A stretch of 64,000 bases of DNA, taken from the NCBI RefSeq assembly GCF_900115395.1, contig NZ_FOWE01000004.1:186001-250000 (forward strand), given 5' to 3'. Below are positions 48,975 through 58,851 of this stretch, piece after piece (position 1 is the first letter of the stretch; every line of letters begins with the position of its first letter). Position numbers and translations under genes: made by a program. Source of the DNA: Geodermatophilus obscurus (GTDB taxonomy: Bacteria; Actinomycetota; Actinomycetes; Mycobacteriales; Geodermatophilaceae). A model generated the notes under the pieces. That model searched no databases, was not told where the DNA came from, and saw only the letters and a program-made list of their open reading frames with translations.

Positions 48975-49039
48975 TGACCAGCCCGACCCACAACGCGGCC
49001 GACCACTCGGCCGACCAGCAGATCGAGAGGGACGTCTGA
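48974..49039 (+). CDS. 21-residue linking peptide between rplR and rpsE
   Basis: ATG overlaps the rplR stop (TGATG) and its own TGA overlaps the rpsE ATG (TGATG). Encodes [21 protein letters not shown]. Not a recognised protein; most likely keeps ribosomes translating across the 64-base gap so that rpsE initiation is coupled, or is a remnant of an rpsE N-terminal extension in another frame. Confidence 0.45.
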   Translation: MTSPTHNAADHSADQQIERDV

Positions 49040-49653
49040 TGCCAGGACCACAGCGACGCGGCGGCGGCGCCGGCGGCGGCAACGACCGCCGCGACCGTCG
49101 TGACGGCGGGCGGGGGCCCGGCGGCGCGCCTGCCGAGAAGAGCAACTTCATCGAGCGCGTGGTCGCCATCAACCGCGTGTCCAAGGTCGTCAAGGGTGGC
49201 CGGCGCTTCAGCTTCACCGCGCTGGTGATCGTCGGCGACGGCGACGGCACCGTGGGTGTCGGCTACGGCAAGGCCAAGGAGGTGCCCGCGGCGATCGCCA
49301 AGGGCGTCGAGGAGGCCAAGAAGCACTTCTACAAGGTGCCGCGCATCGCCAGCACCATCCCGCACCCCGTGCAGGGTGAGGCGGCGGCCGGCGTCGTGCT
49401 GCTCAAGCCGGCCAGCCCCGGTACCGGTGTCATCGCCGGTGGCCCGGTGCGCGCCGTCCTCGAGTGCGCCGGCATCCACGACGTGCTGTCGAAGAGCCTC
49501 GGCTCGTCGAACCCGATCAACATCGTGCACGCCACCATGCAGGCGCTGAAGGACCTCGTCCGCCCCGAGGAGATCGCCGCTCGCCGCGGCCTGCCCCTCG
49601 AGGACGTCGCCCCGGCCGCCATGCTGCGTGCCCGTGCGGGTCAGGGGGTCTGA
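49039..49653 (+). CDS. rpsE: Ribosomal protein S5 (uS5)
   Basis: 204 aa; mRNA-channel protein. A Gly/Arg-rich N-terminal stretch ([23 protein letters not shown]) precedes [46 protein letters not shown]. The loop sites for spectinomycin and ram phenotypes look wild type. Ribosome-binding site GAGAGGGA. Confidence 0.98.
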   Translation: MPGPQRRGGGAGGGNDRRDRRDGGRGPGGAPAEKSNFIERVVAINRVSKVVKGGRRFSFTALVIVGDGDGTVGVGYGKAKEVPAAIAKGVEEAKKHFYKVPRIASTIPHPVQGEAAAGVVLLKPASPGTGVIAGGPVRAVLECAGIHDVLSKSLGSSNPINIVHATMQALKDLVRPEEIAARRGLPLEDVAPAAMLRARAGQGV

Positions 49654-49654
49654 G

Positions 49655-49834
49655 ATGACGCAGCTGAAGGTCACCCAGGTCCGGTCGGCGATCGGCACGA
49701 AGCCCAACCAGCGGCAGACGCTGCGGTCCCTGGGCCTCAAGCGGATCAACGACTCGGTCGTGCAGGAGGACCGTCCCGAGATCCGCGGGATGGTCGCCAC
49801 GGTGACGCACCTCGTCACCGTCGAAGAGATCTGA
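49655..49834 (+). CDS. rpmD: Ribosomal protein L30 (uL30)
   Basis: 59 aa. [32 protein letters not shown] and [16 protein letters not shown] are canonical. One base after the rpsE stop. Confidence 0.98.
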   Translation: MTQLKVTQVRSAIGTKPNQRQTLRSLGLKRINDSVVQEDRPEIRGMVATVTHLVTVEEI

Positions 49835-49847
49835 GCGGGGACCCGTC

Positions 49848-50291
49848 ATGACCATCAAGATCCACCACCTGCGTCCGGCCCCGGGCGCCCACACCGCCAA
49901 GACGCGCGTCGGCCGTGGTGAGGGTTCCAAGGGCAAGACCGCCGGTCGCGGCACCAAGGGCACCGGCGCGCGCGGCAACACCTCCGCACGCTTCGAGGGC
50001 GGTCAGACGCCGCTGCACATGCGGCTGCCCAAGATGTCCGGCTTCAAGAACCCGAACAAGGTCGTCTTCCAGGTCGTCAACCTCGACCGGATCGCGTCCC
50101 TGTTCCCGCAGGGCGGGCACGTCGACCCCGACACGCTCGCCGACGCCGGCGCGGTCCGCCGCGGCCAGCCGGTGAAGGTCCTCGGCACCGGTGAGCTGGG
50201 CGGTGTCCAGGTCACCGTGCACGCGCACGCCTTCTCGGCCTCCGCCACCGAGAAGATCTCCGCGGCTGGGGGCAGCACCACCCGCATCTGA
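49848..50291 (+). CDS. rplO: Ribosomal protein L15 (uL15)
   Basis: 147 aa. [41 protein letters not shown] and [21 protein letters not shown] are canonical. A strong terminator follows, so secY is expressed separately here. Confidence 0.98.
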   Translation: MTIKIHHLRPAPGAHTAKTRVGRGEGSKGKTAGRGTKGTGARGNTSARFEGGQTPLHMRLPKMSGFKNPNKVVFQVVNLDRIASLFPQGGHVDPDTLADAGAVRRGQPVKVLGTGELGGVQVTVHAHAFSASATEKISAAGGSTTRI

Positions 50292-50298
50292 GCCGACG

Positions 50299-50336
50299 AC
50301 GACCCCCGGGGCCGCACCACGAGCCCCGGGGGTCGT
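50299..50336 (+). terminator. Terminator after rplO
   Basis: Perfect 14-bp stem ACGACCCCCGGGGC/GCCCCGGGGGTCGT with a 10-base loop, seven bases after the stop. A second perfect 9-bp hairpin GGTCCGCCG/CGGCGGACC follows at 50346-50369. Confidence 0.75.
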
Positions 50337-50375
50337 CTGCTGCTCGGTCCGCCGCCCCGACGGCGGACCGCTCGC

Positions 50376-50436
50376 GGCCTCCCTGCAGGGCTCCGCCGCG
50401 CGTCCGCGAGTGGTGGGGGGCAGGGAGGCCCTCCGT
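50376..50436 (-). repeat. REP-like palindrome, copy F, inverted, before secY
   Basis: Outer arms GGCCTCCCTGC (50376-50386) and GCAGGGAGGCC (50420-50430) match perfectly. Read on the minus strand it shows the family order: arm, CCCCCCACCACTCGCGG, GCGCGGCGGAGCCCT, arm. It ends seven bases before the secY -10. Confidence 0.7.
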
Positions 50437-50442
50437 CGTTGC

Positions 50443-50448
50443 TAACCT
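50443..50448 (+). promoter_or_regulatory. -10 box for secY-adk-map
   Basis: TAACCT, 25 bases before the secY GTG. The -35 position lies inside the repeat and does not match consensus. Confidence 0.45.
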
Positions 50449-50473
50449 CGTCCGACCGAGAAGGGGAGGGCAC

Positions 50474-51784
50474 GTGCTGCAGGCGTTCGCCGCGGCGTTC
50501 CGGACGCCAGACCTCCGGCGCAAATTGCTGTTCTCCCTGGCGATCATCGCCGTGTACCGGCTGGGTGCCGCCATCCCCGGGCCGGGCGTCTCCGTCGAGG
50601 CGATCAACAACTGTCTCGAGCAGGCGCAGGCCTCCGACCAGCGCGACGTCTACTCGCTGGTGAACCTGTTCTCGGGCGGGGCGCTGCTGCGGCTGTCGAT
50701 CTTCGCGCTCGGGATCATGCCGTACATCACGGCGAGCATCATCGTGCAGCTGCTGGTCGTGGTGATCCCGCGGTTCGAGCAGCTGAAGAAGGAAGGGCAG
50801 TCGGGTCAGGCCAAGCTGACCCAGTACACCCGCTACCTCACGATCGCCCTCGCGGTCCTGCAGAGCACCGGCATCATCGCGCTGGCCCGCAGCGGCCAGC
50901 TCTTCCCCGGGTGCCAGCAGGAGATCATCCCGTCGCAGAGCATCTGGACGACGGTCATCCTCGTCATCACGCTCACCGCCGGCACGGCCGTGATCATGTG
51001 GCTGGGCGAGCTGCTCACCGAGAAGGGGATCGGCAACGGCATGTCCGTGCTGATCTTCACCTCGATCGCCGCGCGCATCCCGGCCGAGGGCGGCTCGATC
51101 CTGCAGACCCGTGGCGGCATCGTCTTCGCCGTCGTCTGCCTCTTCGCACTGCTGATCATCGGCGCGGTCGTCTACGTCGAACAGGCGCAGCGCCGCATCC
51201 CGGTGCAGTACGCCAAGCGCATGGTCGGGCGCCGCATGTACGGCGGCACGTCGACCTACCTCCCCCTGAAGGTGAACCAGGCCGGCGTCATCCCGGTCAT
51301 CTTCGCCTCGTCCCTGCTGTACCTGCCGCAGCTGATCACCCAGCTGCAGGGCGACGAGACCGGTGCGGTCCGGCAGTTCTTCGAGACCTACGTCATCGAC
51401 CAGAGCAGCCCGGTGCACGTGGCCCTGTACTTCGGCCTGATCGTGTTCTTCACGTACTTCTACGTGTCGATCACCTTCAACCCGGAGGAGCGGGCCGACG
51501 ACATGAAGCGCTACGGCGGCTTCATCCCCGGCATCCGCCCCGGCCGGCCGACGGCGGAGTACCTGCAGTACGTCCTCTCCCGGATCACCCTGCCCGGGTC
51601 GATCTACCTGGGGATCGTCGCGGTGCTGCCCAACTTCTTCCTGTCGATCACCCAGCAGGGAGCGAACCAGAACTTCCCGTTCGGCGGGACCGCGGTGCTG
51701 ATCATGGTGGGAGTGGGCTTGGAGACTGTGAAGCAGATCGAGACGCAGCTCAACCAGCGCAACTACGAAGGGTTCCTGAAGTAG
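50474..51784 (+). CDS. secY: Preprotein translocase subunit SecY
   Basis: 436 aa channel subunit with ten predicted membrane helices. Begins [54 protein letters not shown] (plug/TM2 area), [18 protein letters not shown] cytosolic loop and [19 protein letters not shown] are diagnostic. GTG start after AAGGGGAGGG. Its TAG overlaps the adk GTG by one base. Confidence 0.98.
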   Translation: MLQAFAAAFRTPDLRRKLLFSLAIIAVYRLGAAIPGPGVSVEAINNCLEQAQASDQRDVYSLVNLFSGGALLRLSIFALGIMPYITASIIVQLLVVVIPRFEQLKKEGQSGQAKLTQYTRYLTIALAVLQSTGIIALARSGQLFPGCQQEIIPSQSIWTTVILVITLTAGTAVIMWLGELLTEKGIGNGMSVLIFTSIAARIPAEGGSILQTRGGIVFAVVCLFALLIIGAVVYVEQAQRRIPVQYAKRMVGRRMYGGTSTYLPLKVNQAGVIPVIFASSLLYLPQLITQLQGDETGAVRQFFETYVIDQSSPVHVALYFGLIVFFTYFYVSITFNPEERADDMKRYGGFIPGIRPGRPTAEYLQYVLSRITLPGSIYLGIVAVLPNFFLSITQQGANQNFPFGGTAVLIMVGVGLETVKQIETQLNQRNYEGFLK

Positions 51785-52383
51785 TGCGCATCGTGCTGCT
51801 CGGTCCTCCCGGAGCCGGCAAGGGGACCCAGGCGCAGATCATCGCCGGAGAGCTCGGCGTGCCGGCCATCTCCACCGGTGACATCTTCCGGGCCAACGTC
51901 AGCGGCCAGACCGACCTGGGCCTGAAGGCGAAGGTCTACATGGACGCCGGTGACCTCGTCCCCGACGAGATCACCGTGGCCATGGTCAAGGACCGGCTGG
52001 CCGAGCCCGACTCGAAGGCCGGCTACCTGCTCGACGGGTTCCCGCGCACGATCGCCCAGGGCGAGCAGCTGCGCGGGTCCCTCGAGCAGCTGGGCCAGCG
52101 CCTCGACCGCGTCGTCGAGCTCGTCGTCGAGGAGGAGGAGCTGGTCCGCCGGCTCTCCGGCCGCCGCATGCTCGTGGGCGGCGAGTGGGTGCAGCGCGAC
52201 GACGACAAGCCCGAGACCGTCCGGCGCCGGCTGGAGGTCTACCGGGAACAGACCGCGCCGCTGTCGGGGTTCTACGAGCGAGAGGGGCTGCTGTCGCGCA
52301 TCGACGCGATCGGCACCATCGAGGAGGTCACCGCCCGGGTGATGACCGCCCTCGGGCAGCCCGGACGGTCCGACGACAGCTGA
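51784..52383 (+). CDS. adk: Adenylate kinase
   Basis: 199 aa; interconverts AMP/ATP and [17 protein letters not shown]-loop at the N-terminus, [10 protein letters not shown] site, DGFPRT, and a shortened LID ([25 protein letters not shown]) without zinc cysteines. GTG start coupled to secY, the classic secY-adk-map order. Confidence 0.98.
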   Translation: MRIVLLGPPGAGKGTQAQIIAGELGVPAISTGDIFRANVSGQTDLGLKAKVYMDAGDLVPDEITVAMVKDRLAEPDSKAGYLLDGFPRTIAQGEQLRGSLEQLGQRLDRVVELVVEEEELVRRLSGRRMLVGGEWVQRDDDKPETVRRRLEVYREQTAPLSGFYEREGLLSRIDAIGTIEEVTARVMTALGQPGRSDDS

Positions 52384-52453
52384 GGGGACGGCGCCGCGCA
52401 TGTCGGCCGGGATCCTGACCCGCCTCCCGCTGCTGGCGAAGTGGAGTGGACGC

Positions 52454-53257
52454 ATGATCCAGATCAAGACGCCGCAGGAGATCGAGCTCATGCGCGGCGC
52501 CGGCCTCGTCGTGGCGCGGGCGATCGCCGCGGTGCGCGCCGCAGTCCGTCCCGGGGTCACCACGGGGGAGCTCGACGCGATCGCCGAGGACACCATCCGC
52601 TCGGCCGGCGCGATCCCGTCCTTCCTCGGCTACCACGGCTTCACAGGGAGCATCTGCGCCTCGATCAACGACGAGGTCGTGCACGGCATCCCCGACCCGC
52701 AGCGTGCGCTGGCCGAGGGCGACAACATCTCGATCGACTGCGGGGCCATCCTGCAGGGCTGGCACGGTGACTCCGCGGTCACGGTGACCGTGGGCCCGCC
52801 GTCGGTGGAGGACGCCGCGCTCATCGCCGTCACCGAGCGCAGCATGTGGGCCGGCCTGGCCCGGGCGGTCGCCGGTGGGCGGCTGACCGACATCAGCGCC
52901 GCCGTCGAACAGGCGATCACCGCGGAATCGCACCCGTACGGCATCGTCGACCACTACGGCGGCCACGGGATCGGCACCGAGATGCACCAGGACCCGCACG
53001 TCCTCAACTACGGCCGGCCCGGCCGCGGTCCCCGCCTGGTGCCCGGTCTGGCGCTCGCCATCGAGCCGATGGTGACCGTCGGAGACCCGGCCACGGCCGA
53101 GCTCGAGGACGGCTGGACCGTCGTCACCAAGGACGGCTCGCGGGCCGCACACTTCGAGCACACGGTCGCCATCACGCCCGAGGGCCCCTGGGTCCTCACC
53201 GCCGAGGACGGCGGCGTCGCGGGCCTGGCGCCCTTCGGGATCACCCCCCGTACCTGA
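52454..53257 (+). CDS. map: Methionine aminopeptidase, type I
   Basis: 267 aa metal-dependent N-terminal Met remover. IKTPQEIELMRGAGLVVARAI start, then metal ligands in DCGAILQGWHGDSAVT (two Asp), GHGIGTEMHQDP (His), AIEPMV (Glu) and HFEHTVAI. ATG 52454 chosen for family fit and GGAG upstream; an in-frame ATG at 52400 would add 18 residues, with AGT GGA rare codons hinting that this stretch is leader. Confidence 0.95.
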   Translation: MIQIKTPQEIELMRGAGLVVARAIAAVRAAVRPGVTTGELDAIAEDTIRSAGAIPSFLGYHGFTGSICASINDEVVHGIPDPQRALAEGDNISIDCGAILQGWHGDSAVTVTVGPPSVEDAALIAVTERSMWAGLARAVAGGRLTDISAAVEQAITAESHPYGIVDHYGGHGIGTEMHQDPHVLNYGRPGRGPRLVPGLALAIEPMVTVGDPATAELEDGWTVVTKDGSRAAHFEHTVAITPEGPWVLTAEDGGVAGLAPFGITPRT

Positions 53258-53300
53258 CGGAGCGCCCCTCACGGGGCCTTCCGTTGTGACAGAGGCCGGG

Positions 53301-53330
53301 TTGGAGCACCTCGCCACACCGGGGTACAGT
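53301..53330 (+). promoter_or_regulatory. Promoter of the infA-rpmJ-rpsM-rpsK-rpsD-rpoA-rplQ operon
   Basis: TTGGAG (53301-53306), 18-bp spacer, TACAGT (53325-53330). Followed by a TTCG-loop hairpin GACGGCG/CGCCGTC (53335-53352) at the predicted 5' end of the transcript. An imperfect GCGCCCC/GGGGC hairpin just after map may end the upstream unit. Rest of the 258-bp gap is leader. Confidence 0.65.
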
Positions 53331-53515
53331 GAACGACGGCGTTCGCGCCGTCCTGTCGTCGTGCTGTGGCCGCATGACGCAGGGCGCCCTCGCGGGAGCG
53401 CCTGCACCACCTGATCTGCAACCACCGCGTACGACCCGGCCGGGTTCCGGCACGGTCGCACGCGACTCCAGCACCACACCACCAGCACCACCGAGTCAGG
53501 GAGGCCGTGTCGGGC

Positions 53516-53737
53516 ATGGCGAAGAAGGACGGGGCCATCGAGGTCGAGGGTCGCGTCGTCGAGCCGCTGCCCAACGCGATGTTCCGGGTCGAGTTGCAGA
53601 ACGGGCACCGGGTGCTCGCCCACATCAGCGGCAAGATGCGCCAGCACTACATCCGCATCCTGCCGGAGGACCGCGTCGTCGTGGAGCTCTCGCCCTACGA
53701 CCTGACACGCGGCCGCATCGTCTACCGCTACAAGTGA
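53516..53737 (+). CDS. infA: Translation initiation factor IF-1
   Basis: 73 aa, exactly the usual length. [48 protein letters not shown] is canonical OB fold. ATG chosen; a GTG three codons upstream is too close to the GGGAGG site. Confidence 0.98.
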   Translation: MAKKDGAIEVEGRVVEPLPNAMFRVELQNGHRVLAHISGKMRQHYIRILPEDRVVVELSPYDLTRGRIVYRYK

Positions 53738-53810
53738 CCGCCGCCGGCGCGGGGCGCCTCCGGGTGCCGCGCGGGCGGCCATCGATCGACAGGAATGAGG
53801 GGCGGCACCG

Positions 53811-53924
53811 GTGAAGGTCCAGCCGTCGGTGAAGAAGATCTGCGACAAGTGCAAGGTGATCCGCCGGCACGGCCGGGTCATGGTGATCTGCGACAACGCC
53901 CGCCACAAGCAGCGGCAGGGCTGA
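53811..53924 (+). CDS. rpmJ: Ribosomal protein L36 (bL36)
   Basis: 37 aa zinc-type L36: [37 protein letters not shown] with Cys11, Cys14, Cys27 and a His. GTG start after GAGGGGCGG. Too short for standard open-frame listings. Confidence 0.97.
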   Translation: MKVQPSVKKICDKCKVIRRHGRVMVICDNARHKQRQG

Positions 53925-53940
53925 GGGAGTACCTACAGAC

Positions 53941-54321
53941 ATGGCACGACTGGCCGGCGTCGACCTGCCCCGCGAGAAGCGGATGGAGATCGCGCTCACC
54001 TACATCTACGGCATCGGCAAGGCCCACGCCCAGGAGACCCTGGCCGCGACGGGCGTCAGCCCCGATCTGCGTGTCCGGGACCTCGGCGACGAGGACCTGC
54101 TGAAGCTGCGCGACTACATCGACGAGCACTTCCGCGTGGAGGGTGACCTCCGCCGCGAGGTGGCTGCCGACATCCGCCGCAAGGTGGAGATCGGCTGCTA
54201 CCAGGGCCTGCGCCACCGTCGTGGCCTGCCCGTGCACGGTCAGCGCACCAAGACGAACGCGCGCTCGAGCAAGGGTCCGCGCAAGACCATCGCCGGCAAG
54301 AAGAAGGCCGGCAAGAAGTAA
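53941..54321 (+). CDS. rpsM: Ribosomal protein S13 (uS13)
   Basis: 126 aa. [33 protein letters not shown] and [23 protein letters not shown] are canonical, with a Lys-rich C-terminus (GKKKAGKK). Confidence 0.98.
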   Translation: MARLAGVDLPREKRMEIALTYIYGIGKAHAQETLAATGVSPDLRVRDLGDEDLLKLRDYIDEHFRVEGDLRREVAADIRRKVEIGCYQGLRHRRGLPVHGQRTKTNARSSKGPRKTIAGKKKAGKK

Positions 54322-54421
54322 GCCGTGAGGCGCGCTGTCGCACGACCCGTGAGGGCGGGAGCGACGGCGCGCCCCTCGTGCTCACCTGGCCACTGAACGT
54401 TCAGAAGGAAACCGGAGAGAC

Positions 54422-54829
54422 ATGCCTCCCAGGGCTCGCGCCGCGGCTGGTGCCAAGAAGGTCCGCCGCAAGGAGAAGAAGAACGTCGCCCACGGCGCCG
54501 CGCACATCAAGAGCACGTTCAACAACACGATCGTGTCGATCACCGACCCGACCGGGAACGTGATCAGCTGGGCCTCCGCCGGCCACGTCGGCTTCAAGGG
54601 CTCGCGCAAGTCGACGCCGTTCGCCGCCCAGATGGCCGCCGAGAACGCCGCGCGCAAGGCCCAGGAGCACGGCATGCGCAAGGTCGACGTCTTCGTCAAG
54701 GGCCCGGGTTCGGGTCGGGAGACCGCGATCCGCTCCCTGCAGGCCACCGGCCTCGAGGTCGGGCAGATCCAGGACGTCACCCCACAGCCGCACAACGGCT
54801 GCCGCCCGAAGAAGCGTCGCCGGGTCTGA
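54422..54829 (+). CDS. rpsK: Ribosomal protein S11 (uS11)
   Basis: 135 aa platform protein. [52 protein letters not shown] and [17 protein letters not shown] are canonical. ATG after AAGGAAACCGGAGAG. Confidence 0.98.
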   Translation: MPPRARAAAGAKKVRRKEKKNVAHGAAHIKSTFNNTIVSITDPTGNVISWASAGHVGFKGSRKSTPFAAQMAAENAARKAQEHGMRKVDVFVKGPGSGRETAIRSLQATGLEVGQIQDVTPQPHNGCRPKKRRRV

Positions 54830-54864
54830 CCGGCCACTGACGAGAAGAACGAGGAGTACCTGAC

Positions 54865-55491
54865 GTGGCCCGTTACACCGGAGCCGACTGCCGCATGTGC
54901 CGGCGCGAGAAGATGAAGCTGTTCCTCAAGGGCAGCAAGTGCGAGTCCCCGAAGTGCCCGATCGAGATCCGGCCCTATCCGCCGGGCGAGCACGGCCGGG
55001 GCCGCAGCAAGGACAGCGAGTACCTCCTGCAGCTGCGCGAGAAGCAGAAGGCCCGCCGCATCTACGGCGTCCTCGAGAAGCAGTTCCGCGGCTACTACGA
55101 GGAGGCCAACCGCAAGACCGGCAAGACCGGTGAGGTCCTGCTGCAGATCCTCGAGTCGCGACTGGACAACGTCGTGTACCGGGCCGGCTGGGCCGAGAGC
55201 CGCGACATGGCCCGCCAGCTGGTCAAGCACGGCCACATCCGGGTCAACGGCCGCAAGGTCGACATCCCGTCCTACCGGGTGAGCGCGAACGACATCCTCG
55301 AGGTCGCCGAGAAGTCGCGGCGGATGGTGCCCTTCGAGATCGCCCAGGCCCGGGCCGGCGAGCGCCCCGTGCCGCCGTGGCTTGAGGTCATCAGCGGCCA
55401 GCTGCGCGCCGTCGTCCACAGCGTCCCGGCCCGCCAGGTGATCGACACTCCGGTCCAGGAGCAGCTGATCGTCGAGCTCTACTCCAAGTAG
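54865..55491 (+). CDS. rpsD: Ribosomal protein S4 (uS4), zinc type
   Basis: 208 aa. Zinc motif CRMCRRE with CESPKC near the N-terminus; S4 domain [43 protein letters not shown] start after GAACGAGGAG. Nucleates 30S assembly. Confidence 0.98.
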   Translation: MARYTGADCRMCRREKMKLFLKGSKCESPKCPIEIRPYPPGEHGRGRSKDSEYLLQLREKQKARRIYGVLEKQFRGYYEEANRKTGKTGEVLLQILESRLDNVVYRAGWAESRDMARQLVKHGHIRVNGRKVDIPSYRVSANDILEVAEKSRRMVPFEIAQARAGERPVPPWLEVISGQLRAVVHSVPARQVIDTPVQEQLIVELYSK

Positions 55492-55517
55492 GGGCTCGCA
55501 GCACCACAGCACCACCC

Positions 55518-55551
55518 GGCCCCGGCGGGCGGACCGATGTCCGCCGGGGCC
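55518..55551 (+). other. Hairpin between rpsD and rpoA
   Basis: GGCCCCGGCGG/CCGCCGGGGCC with an inner GCGGAC/GTCCGC alternative stem, 26 bases after rpsD. No promoter is seen before rpoA, so it is more likely an mRNA processing or stability element than a full terminator. Confidence 0.5.
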
Positions 55552-55612
55552 CGCACCACCCCCCCTCACGGCGTCATATGGCGGGCGCCGGAGGAACCAG
55601 AGGAGAACACCC

Positions 55613-56689
55613 ATGCTCATCGCACAGCGTCCGACGCTGACCGAGGAGACCATCTCCGAGCAGCGCTCGCGGTTCGTCATCGAGCCGCTCGAGCCCGGCT
55701 TCGGCTACACCCTCGGCAACTCGCTGCGCCGCACCCTCCTGTCGTCGATCCCCGGCGCTGCTGTCACCAGCATCCGGATCGAGGGCACCCTGCACGAGTT
55801 CACCACCGTGCCCGGGGTCAAGGAGGACGTCACCGAGATCATCCTCAACCTCAAGGGCCTCGTCGTCAGCTCCGACTCCGACGAGCCGGTGACGATGTAC
55901 CTGCGCAAGCAGGGCCCTGGTGAGGTCACCGCCGCCGACATCGCGCCCCCGGCCGGTGTCGAGGTGCACAACCCCGACCTGCACATCGCCACCCTGAACG
56001 GCAAGGGCCGGCTGGAGATCGAGCTGGTCGTCGAGCGCGGCCGCGGCTACGTCCCGGCCCCGCAGAACAAGCAGCCCGGCCAGGAGATCGGCCGCATCCC
56101 GGTCGACTCGATCTACTCGCCGGTCCTCAAGGTCACCTACGCCGTCGAGGCCACCCGCGTCGAGCAGCGCACCGACTTCGACCGCCTGGTCGTCGACGTC
56201 GAGACCAAGCCGTCGATCGCCCCGCGCGACGCCATCGCCTCTGCCGGGTCCACGCTGGTCGAGCTGTTCGGCCTGCTGCGCGAGCTGAACGTCGACGCCG
56301 AGGGCATCGAGGTCGGGCCCAGCCCGGCCGAGGCCGCCGACATCGCGAACTTCTCGATGCCGATCGAGGACATGGACCTCACCGTCCGGTCCTACAACTG
56401 CCTCAAGCGCGAGGGCGTGCACACCGTCGGCGAGCTGGTCACCCGCTCCGAGGCCGACCTGCTCGACATCCGCAACTTCGGGGCAAAGTCGATCGACGAG
56501 GTCAAGATGAAGCTGGCAGCCATGGGCCTGGCGCTCAAGGACAGCCCGCCCGGGTTCATCCCGACCTCGGTCGAGAGCTACGACGAGGGCTACGAGACCG
56601 ACGCCTACCACGGCACCGGCGAGTACGGCGCCGAGTTCGGGCAGGTCCAGTACGACGACGGCTCCTACCAGGAGACCGAGCAGCTCTGA
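55613..56689 (+). CDS. rpoA: RNA polymerase alpha subunit
   Basis: 358 aa. N-domain dimerisation part [34 protein letters not shown]-domain (UP-element/activator contact) [46 protein letters not shown]. About 40 Tyr/Asp/Glu-rich residues trail the C-domain. ATG after GGAGGAACCAGAGGAG. Confidence 0.98.
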   Translation: MLIAQRPTLTEETISEQRSRFVIEPLEPGFGYTLGNSLRRTLLSSIPGAAVTSIRIEGTLHEFTTVPGVKEDVTEIILNLKGLVVSSDSDEPVTMYLRKQGPGEVTAADIAPPAGVEVHNPDLHIATLNGKGRLEIELVVERGRGYVPAPQNKQPGQEIGRIPVDSIYSPVLKVTYAVEATRVEQRTDFDRLVVDVETKPSIAPRDAIASAGSTLVELFGLLRELNVDAEGIEVGPSPAEAADIANFSMPIEDMDLTVRSYNCLKREGVHTVGELVTRSEADLLDIRNFGAKSIDEVKMKLAAMGLALKDSPPGFIPTSVESYDEGYETDAYHGTGEYGAEFGQVQYDDGSYQETEQL

Positions 56690-56690
56690 G

Positions 56691-56771
56691 GAAGGACCCC
56701 GCTGCCCCCACTGCTCGCGAGCAGGCGGGGAGCAGCAGGGCCGGGCCGGGTGGTGGCGACGCCACCCGGCC
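56691..56771 (+). repeat. REP-like palindrome, copy C, plus second hairpin (rpoA-rplQ)
   Basis: Outer arms GGACCCCGCTGC/GCAGCAGGGCC enclose CCCCA, the perfect palindrome TGCTCGCGAGCA, and GGCGGGG (56691-56742). A second hairpin GGCCGGGTGG (56744-56753)/CCACCCGGCC (56762-56771) follows. The 184-bp gap otherwise carries only the rplQ ribosome-binding site. Confidence 0.65.
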
Positions 56772-56873
56772 GGCGGCTCCGGGCCGCCACCGAGCACGGA
56801 CACAGCAGCACAGACACAGCACCACCCGGAAGCAGCCGGCAACGCCCGCCCGGCCGCCTGAGGAAGGACCGAC

Positions 56874-57542
56874 ATGCCCACCCCCACCAAGGGCCCCCGT
56901 CTCGGCGGGTCCCCCTCGCACGAGCGGCTGATGCTGGCCAACCTGGCCACCTCGCTGTTCGAGCACGGGCGGATCACCACCACCGAGGCCAAGGCCAAGC
57001 GGCTGCGTCCGTTCGCCGAGAAGCTGGTGACCTTCGCCAAGCGCGGCGACCTGCACGCGCGCCGCCAGGTCATGACGGTCATCCGGGACAAGGACGTCGT
57101 CCACACGCTGTTCGCCGAGATCGGTCCTCGCTTCGAGAACCGTCCGGGCGGCTACACCCGCATCACCAAGGTCGGCCCGCGCAAGGGTGACAACGCCCCG
57201 ATGGCCGTCATCGAGCTGGTCGAGTCCCTGACCGTCGCCCAGGAGGCCGTCGGCGAGGCCGAGCGCGCTCGCGGCACCCGCTTCGCCGCCGGTGCCGGCG
57301 CGGCCGCCGCCTCCGGTGAGGTCACCGCCGACGCCGTCGAGGCGGCTCCCGTCGACGACACCGTCGACGCTGCCGATGCTGACACCACCGCCGACGACAC
57401 CACCGACGACGCCACCACCGGCGACGACGCCGCCGAGGCCGCCACCGAGAACGTGGCCACCGAGGACGAGGCGGCCGACGAGGCCCCCGCCACCGTGGCC
57501 ACCGACGCGGAGTCCCCGGCGGACACGGACGGCACGAAGTGA
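56874..57542 (+). CDS. rplQ: Ribosomal protein L17 (bL17) with 100-residue acidic tail
   Basis: 222 aa against about 120 usually. The core is normal: [53 protein letters not shown] and [27 protein letters not shown]. From about residue 125 a low-complexity Ala/Asp/Thr/Glu tail follows ([21 protein letters not shown]). ATG with GAGGAAGGA. Its stop overlaps the GTG of the next frame. Confidence 0.97.
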   Translation: MPTPTKGPRLGGSPSHERLMLANLATSLFEHGRITTTEAKAKRLRPFAEKLVTFAKRGDLHARRQVMTVIRDKDVVHTLFAEIGPRFENRPGGYTRITKVGPRKGDNAPMAVIELVESLTVAQEAVGEAERARGTRFAAGAGAAAASGEVTADAVEAAPVDDTVDAADADTTADDTTDDATTGDDAAEAATENVATEDEAADEAPATVATDAESPADTDGTK

Positions 57543-57919
57543 CCGACCGGGAGCCCGGCGTCGGCGGCGACGCCGGCGCCGCCGGGGTCTCCGCCGGCGG
57601 TGGTGACCAGGGCGCGACGTTCGAGGGCGAGACCACCGGTCCCGGCGGCGACACCTCGCCGGCCGTGGTCTCCGGCGACGTCGACCCCGAGTCCCAGCAG
57701 GTCGTGACCGACGTCTTCAGCCCCGACGGCGAGCGCCAGGACGACAACGCGGTCACCCCGCAGCCGAAGGCCGTGAACGTGGCCGTCGTCGAGGACCCGG
57801 TGCTGTCCCCGGACGTCGCCGCCGCGGCCGCCGCGGAGATCGAGGCCGCCGAGCTCGGCGACGCCGCCACCGCGGGCACCCACTCCCCGGGCGGCGAGTC
57901 CGCGCCCGACCCCCGGTGA
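57539..57919 (+). CDS. Hypothetical low-complexity acidic protein
   Basis: 126 residues, no domain recognised. Gly/Ala/Asp/Pro-rich throughout, with a slightly more ordered segment [37 protein letters not shown]. No signal peptide or membrane helix. Starts at a GTGA overlap with rplQ and ends just before truA. Composition resembles the rplQ tail. It may be a genuine disordered protein, or conserved open DNA linking rplQ to truA. Confidence 0.5.
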   Translation: MTDREPGVGGDAGAAGVSAGGGDQGATFEGETTGPGGDTSPAVVSGDVDPESQQVVTDVFSPDGERQDDNAVTPQPKAVNVAVVEDPVLSPDVAAAAAAEIEAAELGDAATAGTHSPGGESAPDPR

Positions 57920-57926
57920 GCCCTCG

Positions 57927-58775
57927 CTGACCAGCGAACACCCCACGGACGAGCCCGCCACCGATACCGGTGGCGGGCTCGTCCGTCTCCGGCTCGACGT
58001 CGCCTACGACGGCACCGCCTTCTCCGGCTGGGCGCGCCAGCCCGGGCGGCGCACCGTGCAGGCCGAGCTCGAGACGGCGCTCACGACCGTGCTGCGGACC
58101 CCCGTGCGGCTGACCGTCGCGGGCCGGACGGACACCGGCGTGCACGCGACCGGCCAGGTCGCGCACACCGACGTCCCCCGTGCGGCGTGGGAGGACCAGG
58201 GCGGCCGCCTCGTCCGCCGGCTGCGGGGGGTGCTGCCGCCCGACGTGGCCGTTCCCGCCGTCGCCGAGGCCCCGCCGGGCTTCGACGCCCGGTTCGCGGC
58301 CCTGGCGCGGCACTACGTCTACCGGCTCACCGACGCCGACGGCGGCCCGCCGCCGCTGCGCCGGGCCGACACGGTCGGCTGGCCGCGCCGCCTCGACGCT
58401 CCGGCCATGGCCGAGGCCGCCACCCTGCTGCTCGGGCGGCAGGACTTCGCCGCCTTCTGCCGCCGCCGCGAGGGGGCGACCACCATCCGCACGCTCGAGG
58501 CGCTCACGGTGGCCCGTGAGGGCGACCTGCTGACCGTCGGGGCGTCCGCGGACGCCTTCTGCCACTCGATGGTCCGCAGCCTCGTCGGGTCGCTCCTGGC
58601 GGTCGGGGAGGGGCGGCGCGACCCGGGCTGGCCCGCCGCGCTGCTCACCCGCCGGAAGCGCGCCGACGAGGTCGTCGTCGCCCCGCCCGGCGGGCTGACG
58701 CTGGTGCGGGTCGACTACCCGGACGACGCCGACCTCGCGGCCCGGGTGCTGCAGACCCGCGCGCTGCGCTCCTAG
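57927..58775 (+). CDS. truA: tRNA pseudouridine38-40 synthase TruA, non-canonical start
   Basis: About 282 aa. Catalytic Asp lies in [17 protein letters not shown]; also [33 protein letters not shown] and [21 protein letters not shown]. The conserved N-terminal strand [13 protein letters not shown] requires translation from upstream of the first GTG (58056), yet no ATG, GTG or TTG exists in frame between the previous stop signals and that strand. CTG at 57927, seven bases after GGTGA, is the best candidate. Alternatively there is a sequence error near 57930. Confidence 0.88.
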   Translation: MTSEHPTDEPATDTGGGLVRLRLDVAYDGTAFSGWARQPGRRTVQAELETALTTVLRTPVRLTVAGRTDTGVHATGQVAHTDVPRAAWEDQGGRLVRRLRGVLPPDVAVPAVAEAPPGFDARFAALARHYVYRLTDADGGPPPLRRADTVGWPRRLDAPAMAEAATLLLGRQDFAAFCRRREGATTIRTLEALTVAREGDLLTVGASADAFCHSMVRSLVGSLLAVGEGRRDPGWPAALLTRRKRADEVVVAPPGGLTLVRVDYPDDADLAARVLQTRALRS

Positions 58776-58777
58776 CC

Positions 58778-58835
58778 GGAGGACCCCCTCCTGGGTCCCC
58801 TCGCGGGCTCGGGGACGCCATGGAGGGGGCCGAGG
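58778..58835 (+). repeat. REP-like palindrome, copy E (truA end)
   Basis: Outer arms GGACCCCCTCC (58781-58791) and GGAGGGGGCC (58822-58831), inner GTCCCC/GGGGAC. Lies between the convergent truA and NAD(P)-binding genes and may end both transcripts. Confidence 0.65.
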
Positions 58836-58851
58836 AGCCGGGAGGCGACGA

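Noticed and set aside
58056..58775. Short TruA starting at GTG 58056
   Set aside because: It would remove the conserved [13 protein letters not shown] strand needed for the fold.
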